Below are positions 1 through 7,188 of a DNA stretch of 10,053 bases, piece by piece (position 1 is the first letter of the stretch; each line of letters begins with the position of its first letter). The translations under genes and the position numbers were made by a program. Location of the stretch: NCBI GenBank assembly GCA_023954795.1, contig JAGSHA010000090.1, positions 1-10,053 on the forward strand, read 5' to 3'. The notes under the pieces are model-generated. The model ran no database searches and was not told where the DNA came from. It saw only the letters and a list, made by a program, of their open reading frames with translations. Source of the stretch: Oceanospirillaceae bacterium (GTDB lineage: Bacteria; Pseudomonadota; Gammaproteobacteria; Pseudomonadales; Balneatricaceae).

Positions 1-164
1 AGACCGTGGAGCACCGTCAAGGCCTGAAAATCGCCTGTCTGGAAGAGATTGGCTATCGTCAGGGATGGCTGAGTCGTGAGCGTCTGGAGGAAGAGGGCCA
101 AAAGCTGGCGAAGACAGGATACGGTCAGTATCTGCTGGAGCTGGCGCGTGAGGATTACCTCTGA
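1..164 (+). CDS. rmlA: Glucose-1-phosphate thymidylyltransferase, C-terminal end (partial)
   Basis: This is the last 53 codons of RmlA, which joins glucose-1-phosphate and dTTP to make dTDP-glucose, the first step of dTDP-L-rhamnose synthesis in the cytoplasm. The first full codon is at position 3 and the TGA stop is at 162-164. The visible tail contains EHRQGLKIACLEEIGYRQGW and ends with GYGQYLLELAREDYL. Both match the conserved C-terminus of bacterial RmlA, as I remember the E. coli protein (a RQGLK-ACLEEIAYR stretch and an AYGQYLL stretch near the end). The catalytic nucleotidyltransferase core lies outside the window. The stop shares one base with the rmlC start (TGATG), so the two are probably translationally coupled. 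The identification rests on a short stretch, but the stretch is characteristic and the next two genes are rmlC and rmlD. Confidence 0.93.
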   Translation, partial: TVEHRQGLKIACLEEIGYRQGWLSRERLEEEGQKLAKTGYGQYLLELAREDYL

Positions 165-715
165 TGAAGGTGATTGAAACTGAACTGCCGGGCGTTGTTA
201 TTATTGAGCCTAAGGTCTTTGGGGACCATCGCGGTTTCTTTCTGGAGACTTTTAGTGCTGAGCGCTATCGGGAAGAGGCGGGTATCCAGCTGTCGTTCGT
301 ACAGGATAACCTCTCTCGATCACAAAAAGGTGTGCTCAGAGGGCTGCACTTTCAGAAGACCAGGCCGCAGGGCAAGCTTGTCAGTGTGACCCGTGGCGCG
401 GTATATGACGTGGCTGTGGATATTAATCCGTCGTCCGCTACGTTTGGTCAGTATGTTGGCGTTGAGCTGAGCGAAGATAACCATCGCCAGCTGTATGTCC
501 CACCGGGCTACGCGCATGGATTCTGTGTGCTCAGTGACGTGGCTGACTTTAGCTATAAGTGCACAGACTACTATCATCCTGAGGACGAGGGTGGCATCGC
601 TTGGGATTGCCCGAAGGTCGCAATCGATTGGCCCATTGCGGAGCCGCAGTTGTCCGATAAGGACAAGGCATATCCCGGGCTTGAAGAATACGTGGCCGGA
701 GAAGCGAAAGCCTGA
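164..715 (+). CDS. rmlC: dTDP-4-dehydrorhamnose 3,5-epimerase
   Basis: RmlC epimerises C3 and C5 of dTDP-4-keto-6-deoxyglucose, the third step of dTDP-L-rhamnose synthesis, as a soluble cupin-fold dimer. The 183-residue product has the usual family length. Visible landmarks are the N-terminal GVVIIEPKVFGDHRGFFLE segment (residues 10-28), the VLRGLHFQ motif with the catalytic His62 (57-64), Lys71 in the following QGKLV, the cupin strand segment VPPGYAHGF (112-120), the likely active-site Tyr131 in FSYKCTDYY, and the EDEGGIAWD motif (140-148). The ATG at 164 overlaps the rmlA stop by one base, and a GAGG at 150-153 can serve as ribosome binding site. The TGA at 713-715 overlaps the rmlD start in the same way. 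Nothing looks degraded; all key residues expected of the family are present. Confidence 0.97.
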   Translation: MKVIETELPGVVIIEPKVFGDHRGFFLETFSAERYREEAGIQLSFVQDNLSRSQKGVLRGLHFQKTRPQGKLVSVTRGAVYDVAVDINPSSATFGQYVGVELSEDNHRQLYVPPGYAHGFCVLSDVADFSYKCTDYYHPEDEGGIAWDCPKVAIDWPIAEPQLSDKDKAYPGLEEYVAGEAKA

Positions 716-1605
716 TGCGTAATGTTTTAATTACCGGCGGTGAAGGCCAGCTTGGACAGTCATTTCTGAGTCTAAAAGATTTTGCAGAAGATTTAGGGCT
801 GCGTCTGATTTTGGTGGGGCGCCCTCAGCTGGATATTACCGATGAGGATGCGGTTTCACGCTACCTTCGTGACAACCGTATCGATGTGGTTGTCAACGCT
901 GCGGCATATACCGCTGTGGATAAGGCGGAAAGTGACGCTGAAAATGCATTTTTGGTGAACGCTGCGGGCGCGGAAGTACTGGCTAAATGTTGTGCGCAGC
1001 ATGATAGCTGGATGGTTCATATATCGACTGATTACGTGTTTGATGGCCAGAGCGAAAGCAGTTACCACGAAGATTCTGAAGTGAATCCGCTGAGTGTATA
1101 TGGCAGCTCTAAGCTTAAAGGTGAAGAGGCGGTTCTGCGCCTGTTGCCTGAAGCTGCAGTAATCCGTACCAGCTGGGTCTTTAGTGAGTTCGGTCAGAAC
1201 TTTATGAAGACGATGCTTAGGCTCGCGCATGATAGAGATGCTCTCAGCATCGTGGCTGACCAGCGTGGTGCACCAACGTATGCACCGCATATTGCTGAGC
1301 TTGTACTGCGCCTTATCCATAAGCAATATTCAAAGGATGTGATCGCGTCCGGCGTTTTACACTTCACCGGAGCCCCTGCGACCACATGGTTTGATTTTGC
1401 TGAGTTTATTTTTGAACAAGCCGCCGCGAGTTCAAGCGATTTTGCAGCGCCGCAGCTGACGCCGATTGATACCGCGAGTTATCCAACAGCAGCTGTGCGT
1501 CCTCAAAATTCTGTATTAGGGATGGGCAAACTTGAACAGCAGTTTTCTTCTCTGAATAACAGTTGGCAGCAAGGTGTCAATCAGGCACTTGAGGTCCTGC
1601 TGTAG
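715..1605 (+). CDS. rmlD: dTDP-4-dehydrorhamnose reductase
   Basis: RmlD reduces dTDP-6-deoxy-L-lyxo-4-hexulose with NAD(P)H to give dTDP-L-rhamnose, the last step of the pathway. The 296-residue protein is an extended short-chain dehydrogenase of normal length. It begins with the nucleotide-binding loop ITGGEGQLG (6-14), has the family stretch NAAAYTAVDKAE (61-72), the ISTDYVFDG segment (103-111, with Thr105) and the catalytic YGSSK (Tyr129, Lys133). RTSWVFSEFGQNFM (151-164) and ADQRGAPTYA (181-190) are also typical. The ATG shares one base with the rmlC stop. The order rmlA-rmlC-rmlD without rmlB nearby on the right implies that rmlB lies upstream of the window or elsewhere. Confidence 0.97.
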   Translation: MRNVLITGGEGQLGQSFLSLKDFAEDLGLRLILVGRPQLDITDEDAVSRYLRDNRIDVVVNAAAYTAVDKAESDAENAFLVNAAGAEVLAKCCAQHDSWMVHISTDYVFDGQSESSYHEDSEVNPLSVYGSSKLKGEEAVLRLLPEAAVIRTSWVFSEFGQNFMKTMLRLAHDRDALSIVADQRGAPTYAPHIAELVLRLIHKQYSKDVIASGVLHFTGAPATTWFDFAEFIFEQAAASSSDFAAPQLTPIDTASYPTAAVRPQNSVLGMGKLEQQFSSLNNSWQQGVNQALEVLL

Positions 1606-1612
1606 GGCTCAA

Positions 1613-2551
1613 ATGGCAGATACTTCTTCTCAATCTGACCTTCCGGAAGTCGCTATCCTGCTGGCTGCATATAATGGTATGCAGTGGATGGAAGAGCAGG
1701 TGGCATCCATTCTGGCGCAAAAAGCGGTCTCGGTTTCGCTGTTCATCAGTGTTGATCATTCTGATGACGGCAGTGAGTCGTGGTGTCAGCAGCTGGCCGA
1801 GTCTGATGCCCGGGTGACGTTGTTACCCGTAGGTCAGCGTTTTGGATCGGCGACGCAAAACTTCTTTCGATTGCTGAGAGAGGTTAACTTCTCATCGTTT
1901 GAGTATGTTGGTTTTGCAGACCAGGATGATATCTGGTCTGATCAAAAACTATCGCGTGGGGTCAGCGTTCTGGAGGCCGGGGGATACGCTGCATATTCCA
2001 GCAATGTTGAGGCGTTTTGGCCCAACGGCAAGCGAGAGCTGATTAAAAAATCACAACCTCAGTGCGAACTGGACTATCTGTTTGAAGCTGCGGGGCCTGG
2101 TTGCACCTATTTGATGAAACGTGAGCTCGTGTTGTCGATCCAGAGCTGTTTGTTAAGTCACCCCGATCAAGTGTCCCGCCTGGGCTTTCATGATTGGTTC
2201 TGTTACGCGTTTGCGCGTGGGAACGGTTATCGCTGGTATATCGATGATGAAAGCTTTATGCGCTATCGGCAGCATGCCTCAAATGTTGTCGGCGTGAACA
2301 AGGGGCTGAAGCCCTTTGTTGTTCGGGCGAAGCATGTTTGGGCGGGAAGCGGCATGGGGGAAACCGAGCTGTTGCTTGGCTTGATCGGCTCAGAGTGTAA
2401 TGACAACGACCTGTTTACGGTCCCTACCAGCAGGTGGGCTTTTTTTAAGCTCGCGCTAACCGCGCAGCGGTATCGACGCCGCTTAAGGGATCGGGTGTTT
2501 TTTGCCTGTTTTTGCCTGCTCAAGTCGATCACCGGTAGTGATATACGATAA
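1613..2551 (+). CDS. Family 2 glycosyltransferase, possible rhamnosyltransferase
   Basis: The predicted 312-residue cytoplasmic enzyme has a GT-A fold: the VAILLAAYNG strand (13-22) starts the nucleotide-sugar-binding region, VDHSDDGS (47-54) follows, and FADQDDIW (101-108) contains the metal/nucleotide-binding acidic motif. HDW (193-195) lies where family members place a conserved acidic acceptor-side residue, and RYRQHASN (217-224) resembles the Y-R-QH-N motif of RgpB/RfbN-like enzymes. I chose ATG 1613 because an AGGG (1604-1607) sits five bases before it. A GTG at 1574 would add 13 residues and overlap rmlD by 32 bases. The C-terminus is rich in Arg (QRYRRRLRDR). Position directly behind rmlACD suggests that dTDP-rhamnose is the donor, but this is inference; donor, linkage and acceptor cannot be read from the sequence. 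Confidence 0.9.
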   Translation: MADTSSQSDLPEVAILLAAYNGMQWMEEQVASILAQKAVSVSLFISVDHSDDGSESWCQQLAESDARVTLLPVGQRFGSATQNFFRLLREVNFSSFEYVGFADQDDIWSDQKLSRGVSVLEAGGYAAYSSNVEAFWPNGKRELIKKSQPQCELDYLFEAAGPGCTYLMKRELVLSIQSCLLSHPDQVSRLGFHDWFCYAFARGNGYRWYIDDESFMRYRQHASNVVGVNKGLKPFVVRAKHVWAGSGMGETELLLGLIGSECNDNDLFTVPTSRWAFFKLALTAQRYRRRLRDRVFFACFCLLKSITGSDIR

Positions 2552-2562
2552 AGAGCAAGCTG

Positions 2563-2585
2563 GGTGCATTGATGCACCTTATTTG
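2563..2585 (+). terminator. Candidate intrinsic terminator after the rhamnose block
   Basis: GGTGCA (2563-2568) and TGCACC (2573-2578) form a perfect six-base-pair stem around a four-base loop TTGA, and TTATTT follows directly at 2579-2584. It lies 11 bases past the glycosyltransferase stop. The stem is short and the T-tract is interrupted, so termination may be partial. Confidence 0.5.
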
Positions 2586-2608
2586 CCTCCTCATGGAAAG
2601 TGAGTTGT

Positions 2609-2637
2609 TTATAAATAAGGCAGTGCTCTGATACAAT
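2609..2637 (+). promoter_or_regulatory. Candidate extended -10 promoter for the secretion genes
   Basis: TGATACAAT at 2629-2637 fits an extended -10 element (TG, one base, then TACAAT, five of six matches to TATAAT). The hexamer 17 bases upstream, TTATAA at 2609-2614, is a poor -35 match, which extended -10 promoters tolerate. Transcription would start near 2644, leaving a leader of about 100 bases before the GTG at 2742. The spacer 2552-2741 is the longest non-coding stretch in the window, and this is the best promoter-like match I see in it. Confidence 0.4.
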
Positions 2638-2741
2638 TCGGCGCTTGGAATTCTATATGTTATTCCCGGATATGATGTGATGAGTCTACTGGTGCATGGA
2701 GCCCTGGTAGTGCGATGTAATAATAGCGGAGAAATCCTTAC

Positions 2742-4433
2742 GTGACCCCTGAACAAAAAACAGATCTGCAACGTGCTCTGGATGCGACGAAAGGGTCTTT
2801 CATTTCGGCTGGCGTCTTCAGTATGTTTATCAACATATTGATGCTGGTGCCTGTTATCTACATGTTGCAGGTTTATGATCGGGTTATCACCAGTGGGAGT
2901 GAGGATACATTGATCATGATCACTCTGATCATGGTGTTTCTGCTCTCCGCCATGGGCGCATTGGAGTGGGTTCGCTCCAGAATTCTGGTGCGTGTTGCGG
3001 CCAAGTTAGACCAGCTTCTTTCACACCGGGTTTTTGTCGCAAGCTTTAAGCAGTCTCTCTATTCCGGCGGACGGAATAACAATGCGCAATGTATCCAGGA
3101 TCTGACCGGCTTACGTCAATTTATGACCGGCAATGGGCTGTTTGCCTTTTTTGATGCGCCTTGGTTACCGATTTACCTTGCGGTAATGTTTGCTTTTCAC
3201 CCGCTCTACGGATGGGTGGGTGTTATCAGTGCTGCGCTCCTTGGCGTGATGGCGGTTGTCAATGAGAAGTCGACAAGTAAGCTGCTTCAAGAGGCGAATA
3301 AAGAGTCCTCTCAGGCGAATAACGCGGTATCACGGACCCTGAGCAATGCTGAAGTGATCGAGTCCATGGGGATGCTTGATCGTGTTAGCGAACGTTGGCA
3401 GAAGCGTCAGGGTAAAGTGGTTGCCTGGCAGGCAAAAGCCAGCGACAAAGCGGCTGTTATTACATCTATTACAAAGTCATTCCGTATTATCGTGCAGTCC
3501 CTGATTTTGGGATTAGGCGCGTACCTTGTGATTCAGCAGGAGATTACGCCAGGGTTGGTGATTGCCGGTTCTATCTTGCTGGGCCGGGCGTTGGCGCCTA
3601 TCGATCAGATGATCGGAGCATGGAAAGGGTTTGTTGTAGCGCGTACCCAATATCATCGTTTGGACGATGTGTTACGCAAGATTCCCGCTGATAAAGAAAC
3701 CATGTCTCTTCCTGCACCCAAAGGCCAGATCAGAGCAGAAAATGTGTCTGTTGCACCGCCAGGGTCTAAAACACCCGTGCTTAGCGGTCTGTCATTTTTA
3801 GCTCAGCCAGGAGAAGTTTGGGGCATCCTTGGTCCAAGCGCAGCGGGTAAATCAACACTCGCCCGGGCCTTATTAGGTATTTGGCCGACCGTCGGCGGAA
3901 AAATGCGACTGGACAATGCTGACATATTCGCGTGGAACAGACAGGAGCTTGGGGATTATATCGGTTACCTACCCCAGGATATTGAGCTGTTTGACGGTAC
4001 GATCAGCGAAAATATTGCGCGCTTTGGCGAAGTTGATGCGGAGAAGGTTGTCGCAGCAGCGAAGGCGGCAGGTGTCCATGAGATGATTCTCACCTTGGGT
4101 GAGGGGTACGACACTGTTATCGGTGCGGGTGGCGTCATGTTATCCGGTGGACAGCGTCAGCGCGTTGGCCTTGCACGTGCGCTGTATGGAGAGCCGGTAT
4201 TCATCGTGCTGGATGAGCCTAACTCCAACTTGGATGATGTCGGTGAGAAAGCTTTAGCCAGAGCAATCGCAGAAGCAAAAGCACGCGGCGCAACCGTGTT
4301 TATCATTACTCACCGCGTATCGGTACTGTCGCAGGTTGATAAGCTGATGATGATCGCAGGTGGTCGCTTGCAGTTGATGGGCCCGAGAGACGAGGTTCTG
4401 CAAAAGCTTCAACAAGGAGCAAAAGTCGCGTAA
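2742..4433 (+). CDS. prtD: Type I secretion ABC transporter/ATPase, PrtD family
   Basis: This is the inner-membrane ATPase of a type I secretion system, expected to recognise the C-terminal signal of an unfolded substrate and drive its export in one step. The 563-residue protein fuses a transmembrane domain (about 20-300, hydrophobic stretches near 20-42, 55-73, 140-172 and 245-283) to an ATPase domain. The latter shows Walker A GPSAAGKST (364-372), the Q-loop Gln412, signature LSGGQ (467-471), Walker B FIVLDEP (487-493) with Glu492, D-loop NLD (496-498) and His524. There is no N-terminal C39 peptidase-like domain, so it fits the PrtD/AprD group rather than HlyB or bacteriocin exporters. The start is GTG; GGAG at 2728-2731 lies ten bases upstream. 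The fused single-chain layout argues against an O-antigen Wzm/Wzt exporter, although polysaccharide genes flank it. Confidence 0.95.
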   Translation: MTPEQKTDLQRALDATKGSFISAGVFSMFINILMLVPVIYMLQVYDRVITSGSEDTLIMITLIMVFLLSAMGALEWVRSRILVRVAAKLDQLLSHRVFVASFKQSLYSGGRNNNAQCIQDLTGLRQFMTGNGLFAFFDAPWLPIYLAVMFAFHPLYGWVGVISAALLGVMAVVNEKSTSKLLQEANKESSQANNAVSRTLSNAEVIESMGMLDRVSERWQKRQGKVVAWQAKASDKAAVITSITKSFRIIVQSLILGLGAYLVIQQEITPGLVIAGSILLGRALAPIDQMIGAWKGFVVARTQYHRLDDVLRKIPADKETMSLPAPKGQIRAENVSVAPPGSKTPVLSGLSFLAQPGEVWGILGPSAAGKSTLARALLGIWPTVGGKMRLDNADIFAWNRQELGDYIGYLPQDIELFDGTISENIARFGEVDAEKVVAAAKAAGVHEMILTLGEGYDTVIGAGGVMLSGGQRQRVGLARALYGEPVFIVLDEPNSNLDDVGEKALARAIAEAKARGATVFIITHRVSVLSQVDKLMMIAGGRLQLMGPRDEVLQKLQQGAKVA

Positions 4434-4498
4434 TAGACGGCTTATCTATTTTGCTCGTGGTCTGAATGGCTAATATCTCGTAGCGCTAAGCACTTATT

Positions 4499-4503
4499 GG
4501 AAA
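4499..4503 (+). promoter_or_regulatory. Ribosome binding site deciding the fusion-protein start
   Basis: GGAAA at 4499-4503 is a weak Shine-Dalgarno match placed five bases before GTG 4509. It covers the end of the competing TTG start at 4497, which itself has no convincing upstream site. This favours initiation at 4509. Confidence 0.4.
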
Positions 4504-4508
4504 AAACT

Positions 4509-5822
4509 GTGAACGTAAACGAAGAGTTGAACAGCAATATTAAGGCAGAGACAGACGATATGCCCACCCGAATTATCGGGATGATCATCGTACTTGTTGT
4601 GTTTGTCGGATTTGGTGGATGGGCTGCAACAGCACCTATTGATAGTGCTGCGCTGGCACCGGGTGTTGTCACGGTTGCCGGAAACCGTAAAACGATCCAG
4701 CACCTGGAAGGCGGTATCATCAACCAGTTTCACGTCAAAGATGGTGATTCGGTCAAGGTGGGTGATCCACTTCTCCTGTTGGATGACACACAACCACGTG
4801 CGGAGCTTCAGATACTGAAAGGGCAGCTTTTCGTTTGGTTAGCACAGGAAGCGCGTTTTGTCGCAGAGCGCGACGATAAGCCAGAGGTCCTGTTTTCTGA
4901 TGCGCTTTTAGTTGATGACCCTCGTGCAAAAGAAGCGCGTGATCTTGAAGTTGAACAGTTTAAAGTCCGTCGAGTTTCCCGGGACGGGGAAATTGAAGTG
5001 CTGCAGCAGCGTGTTGAGCAGTTGCACTCTCAAGTTGATGGATTGAAGGCACTTATCAATAGTAAAAGAACGCTGATCAAGTCATATGATGAAGAGATTG
5101 AGGACAATGTAGCCCTGCTCTCACAAGGCTTTGTTGATAAGCAGCGTTTACGCGATCTGCAGCGCCTCAAAGAATCCTTGATCGGAGAGGTATCGGAGCA
5201 CAGCGCGAGTATTGCGGGTGTTACCGTTCAGATTGGTGAAACCAAGCTGCAGATACTTCAGTTGAGAAAGGAATTTAACACTGAAGTTGTCAACCAGCTG
5301 GCAGAAGCACAGGGCAAGCTCTTTGACGTTCGTGAGCGCATTGCCGCCGTTGAAGATCGGGTACGCCGTGCGAAGGTTACGGCTCCCGTAGCCGGTGTTG
5401 TGATGGGGCTAGGGTTTCATACCTTGGGTGGCGTTGTGGCCCCAGGTAACCCGATTCTGGATATTGTTCCTGAAGACAGCACATTGCTGGTTGAAGCTCG
5501 AGTATCCCCAATCGATATCGATCGCGTGACCACGGGGATGTTGTCGGATATCCGATTGAGTGCCTTTAAGAGTGCCTTGACGCCGGTGATTGAGGGTGAA
5601 GTCATTACGGTGTCTGCTGACAGACTTGTTGCCGAAGATGGTGCCCCTTATTATCTGGCGCGAGTCGCGCTTAAACAGTCTAGCCTCGATGCGTTGGACG
5701 GCATGCTGCTGGTTCCGGGAATGCCCGCTGAAGTGTTAATTAATACGGGATCTCGAACGCTGCTGGAATACTTGGTGCAGCCGGCAACTGATGCCTTTGC
5801 CCGCTCGATGATTGAAGATTGA
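4509..5822 (+). CDS. prtE: Type I secretion membrane fusion protein, HlyD/PrtE family
   Basis: This periplasmic adaptor is anchored in the inner membrane and would connect the ABC transporter to the outer-membrane channel. From GTG 4509 the product has 437 residues: a short cytoplasmic tail, one membrane helix (about 21-40, RIIGMIIVLVVFVGFGGWAA region), a first lipoyl half with QHLEGGIINQFHVKDGDSVKVGD (about 64-86), a long charged, Leu-rich coiled-coil hairpin (about 136-284), the second lipoyl half with VTAPVAGVVMGLGFHTLGGVV (about 290-310), and a beta-barrel end. The closing VPGMPAEVLINTGSRTLLEYL is typical of the PrtE/AprE group. A TTG at 4497 would add four residues. The 75 bases after prtD show no promoter or terminator, so the two genes are probably co-transcribed. 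The stop TGA at 5820-5822 lies 11 bases before the next gene's start. Confidence 0.94.
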   Translation: MNVNEELNSNIKAETDDMPTRIIGMIIVLVVFVGFGGWAATAPIDSAALAPGVVTVAGNRKTIQHLEGGIINQFHVKDGDSVKVGDPLLLLDDTQPRAELQILKGQLFVWLAQEARFVAERDDKPEVLFSDALLVDDPRAKEARDLEVEQFKVRRVSRDGEIEVLQQRVEQLHSQVDGLKALINSKRTLIKSYDEEIEDNVALLSQGFVDKQRLRDLQRLKESLIGEVSEHSASIAGVTVQIGETKLQILQLRKEFNTEVVNQLAEAQGKLFDVRERIAAVEDRVRRAKVTAPVAGVVMGLGFHTLGGVVAPGNPILDIVPEDSTLLVEARVSPIDIDRVTTGMLSDIRLSAFKSALTPVIEGEVITVSADRLVAEDGAPYYLARVALKQSSLDALDGMLLVPGMPAEVLINTGSRTLLEYLVQPATDAFARSMIED

Positions 5823-5825
5823 GGG
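5821..5825 (+). promoter_or_regulatory. Ribosome binding site for the TolC-family gene
   Basis: GAGGG at 5821-5825 overlaps the stop codon of the preceding gene and stands eight bases before GTG 5834. It supports that start over an overlapping TTG at 5819, which would place five extra, partly charged residues before the signal peptide. Confidence 0.6.
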
Positions 5826-5833
5826 CTGAGAAA

Positions 5834-7138
5834 GTGATAAAAAAAGCTTTCTGTTTTGCCTGTCTTATAGCGCTGCCTGTTAACGCTTTTTCAAGCAATT
5901 TAGTAGAACTCTATGATCAGGCGATTGAGTCCGATCCTCGTTTGAATGTTTCCCGTGCAAACAAGGATGTGGGGTCTGCGCGATATGATCAGGCGACCTC
6001 CCGGTTGCTGCCGCAAGTGAGCCTGTCTTCAACTCTGACGGATAATAATCGAACATTGTTGCAGACGGGCAGTTCAGATCATTACAAGGGTGAAAAATAT
6101 AACCTTGGCGTTCAGCAAAAGCTGTTTGACCTGAATGCCTGGCATGACAGAAAACGCTACCAGCATCTGTCTGAAGAGTCTGTTGCCAGGCTTGTCGAGA
6201 AAGAAATTGAGGTGACCACCGATCTTGTCGCGCGTTACCTGGATGTATTGGCAAAACAGGATGCGGAAGAGCTTATCGTCGCTGAAAAAAACGCAACGAA
6301 GAAACAGCTCGAACTGCTAAAAAGTCGTTATAAGCGGCAGTTAGCGACCATTACTGATCTGCTTGAGGTTGAAGCACGTTATGACGTCATGCTTGCTGAC
6401 GAAATTAAGGCGCGTGCAGAAGTTGAAATTGCCTTAGAGACGCTGTCTGAGTTAGTGGGGCGTCCCATCGAAGATGGACTACCCAAGTTAGCTGAAACCA
6501 TTGGTGACTTTGGTGACATTGGAAACCTGGAGGGATGGACTGAGCGAGCGTTGCGGGATAACCCTTCTTTGCGTTCCAAAGCGTTTCAGGTGAGAGCTCA
6601 GGAAGCGGGCTTGCGTCAGGCCAAAGCGGTCGACTATCCAACGGTAGACTTTGCGTTGAGTGCGCAAAAGAGTGATATCGGTTTCGAAAACTCACAGTCC
6701 TCCCGCACCGAAACGTATGTAGCATCGTTGAATTTTTCTATGCCGCTTTATCAGGGTGGAAGTGGCAGTGCCCGTAAGGCAGAGAGCCGTGCACTCCTGC
6801 GTATTGCGCAGTTTGAGTACGAAGAGGTTCGACGGAATATCCTGAAAAGCTTACGTGCCTCGTTTTTGAATACAGAGGCTAGCCAGGCTCGGATCGTCGC
6901 AGCGAAAAACGCTTTGGATTCAGCAGAAAAATCCTATGAAGCGCAAGAAAAAGGCCTGACCTACGGCGCAGTAACGGTCGTAGATGTACTCGATGCGTTG
7001 CGAGAACGGTATCGTGTTCGGCGTGATTATCGTCAGGCGCAATATGATTATGTGACCAACTGGATCAGCTTGCTGGGGTTGTCGGGAGAGCTTTCCGCAT
7101 CCCATGTTATCCAAATTGATTCTTGGCGTGCAGAGTGA
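5834..7138 (+). CDS. TolC-family outer membrane channel of the type I secretion system
   Basis: This is the expected outer-membrane and periplasmic tunnel component that completes the exporter. From GTG 5834 the product has 434 residues, normal for AprF/PrtF/TolC-type proteins. It starts with a clear signal peptide: MIKK, a hydrophobic core of about 13 residues, and a likely cleavage after LPVNA (residue 18). The mature part begins LVELYDQAIESDP, the standard TolC opening, and contains the two repeated halves of the family: RLLPQVSLSSTLTD (58-70) and DYPTVDFALSAQKSD in the second half, each leading into beta strands, with FSMPLYQGG before the second helical stretch. The GLTYGAVTVVDVLDALR segment is the usual late helix landmark. 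It probably works with the two genes before it; it could also be shared with other exporters. Alternative TTG start at 5819 is less likely. Confidence 0.94.
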   Translation: MIKKAFCFACLIALPVNAFSSNLVELYDQAIESDPRLNVSRANKDVGSARYDQATSRLLPQVSLSSTLTDNNRTLLQTGSSDHYKGEKYNLGVQQKLFDLNAWHDRKRYQHLSEESVARLVEKEIEVTTDLVARYLDVLAKQDAEELIVAEKNATKKQLELLKSRYKRQLATITDLLEVEARYDVMLADEIKARAEVEIALETLSELVGRPIEDGLPKLAETIGDFGDIGNLEGWTERALRDNPSLRSKAFQVRAQEAGLRQAKAVDYPTVDFALSAQKSDIGFENSQSSRTETYVASLNFSMPLYQGGSGSARKAESRALLRIAQFEYEEVRRNILKSLRASFLNTEASQARIVAAKNALDSAEKSYEAQEKGLTYGAVTVVDVLDALRERYRVRRDYRQAQYDYVTNWISLLGLSGELSASHVIQIDSWRAE

Positions 7139-7177
7139 TCCACGCAATCACATACAGTTGATCCTTAAATGGATGTA

Positions 7178-7181
7178 GGGG
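7178..7181 (+). promoter_or_regulatory. Ribosome binding site for the epimerase gene
   Basis: GGGG at 7178-7181, inside TAGGGGATT, stands seven bases before TTG 7189. This well-placed site supports the unusual TTG start, which also puts the conserved VLVTGANG strand right at the N-terminus. The 50 bases between genes hold only a weak five-pair inverted repeat (7135-7139 with 7147-7151) and no T-tract, so I see no terminator here. Confidence 0.6.
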
Positions 7182-7188
7182 ATTAAAG

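Noticed and set aside
856..1326. 156-codon open frame on the minus strand inside rmlD
   Set aside because: It lies fully within a gene whose protein has all family motifs, and its own translation shows no recognisable domain; it is a shadow of the sense gene.
2911..2933. Perfect 12-base palindrome TGATCATGATCA followed by a further TGATCATG copy
   Set aside because: It lies inside the exporter ATPase gene and encodes a hydrophobic LIMITLIM membrane stretch with a repeated Leu-Ile-Met pattern; codon choice explains it without a regulatory role.
4434..4508. Possible leader peptide (ATG 4467, five codons) or a separate promoter between prtD and prtE
   Set aside because: The tiny frame has no ribosome binding site and no family features, and no paired -35/-10 boxes stand out; simple co-transcription is enough.
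2742..5822. ABC transporter within a polysaccharide locus read as an O-antigen exporter (Wzm/Wzt) or a capsule exporter (Kps/Wza-type)
   Set aside because: The membrane and ATPase domains are fused in one 563-residue chain, the next gene is a PrtE-like fusion protein with lipoyl halves and coiled coil, and the third is TolC-like. Wzm/Wzt are separate proteins and do not come with this trio.
7134..7188. Possible terminator after the TolC-family gene
   Set aside because: The only inverted repeat is five weak base pairs with a seven-base loop and no T-tract after it.
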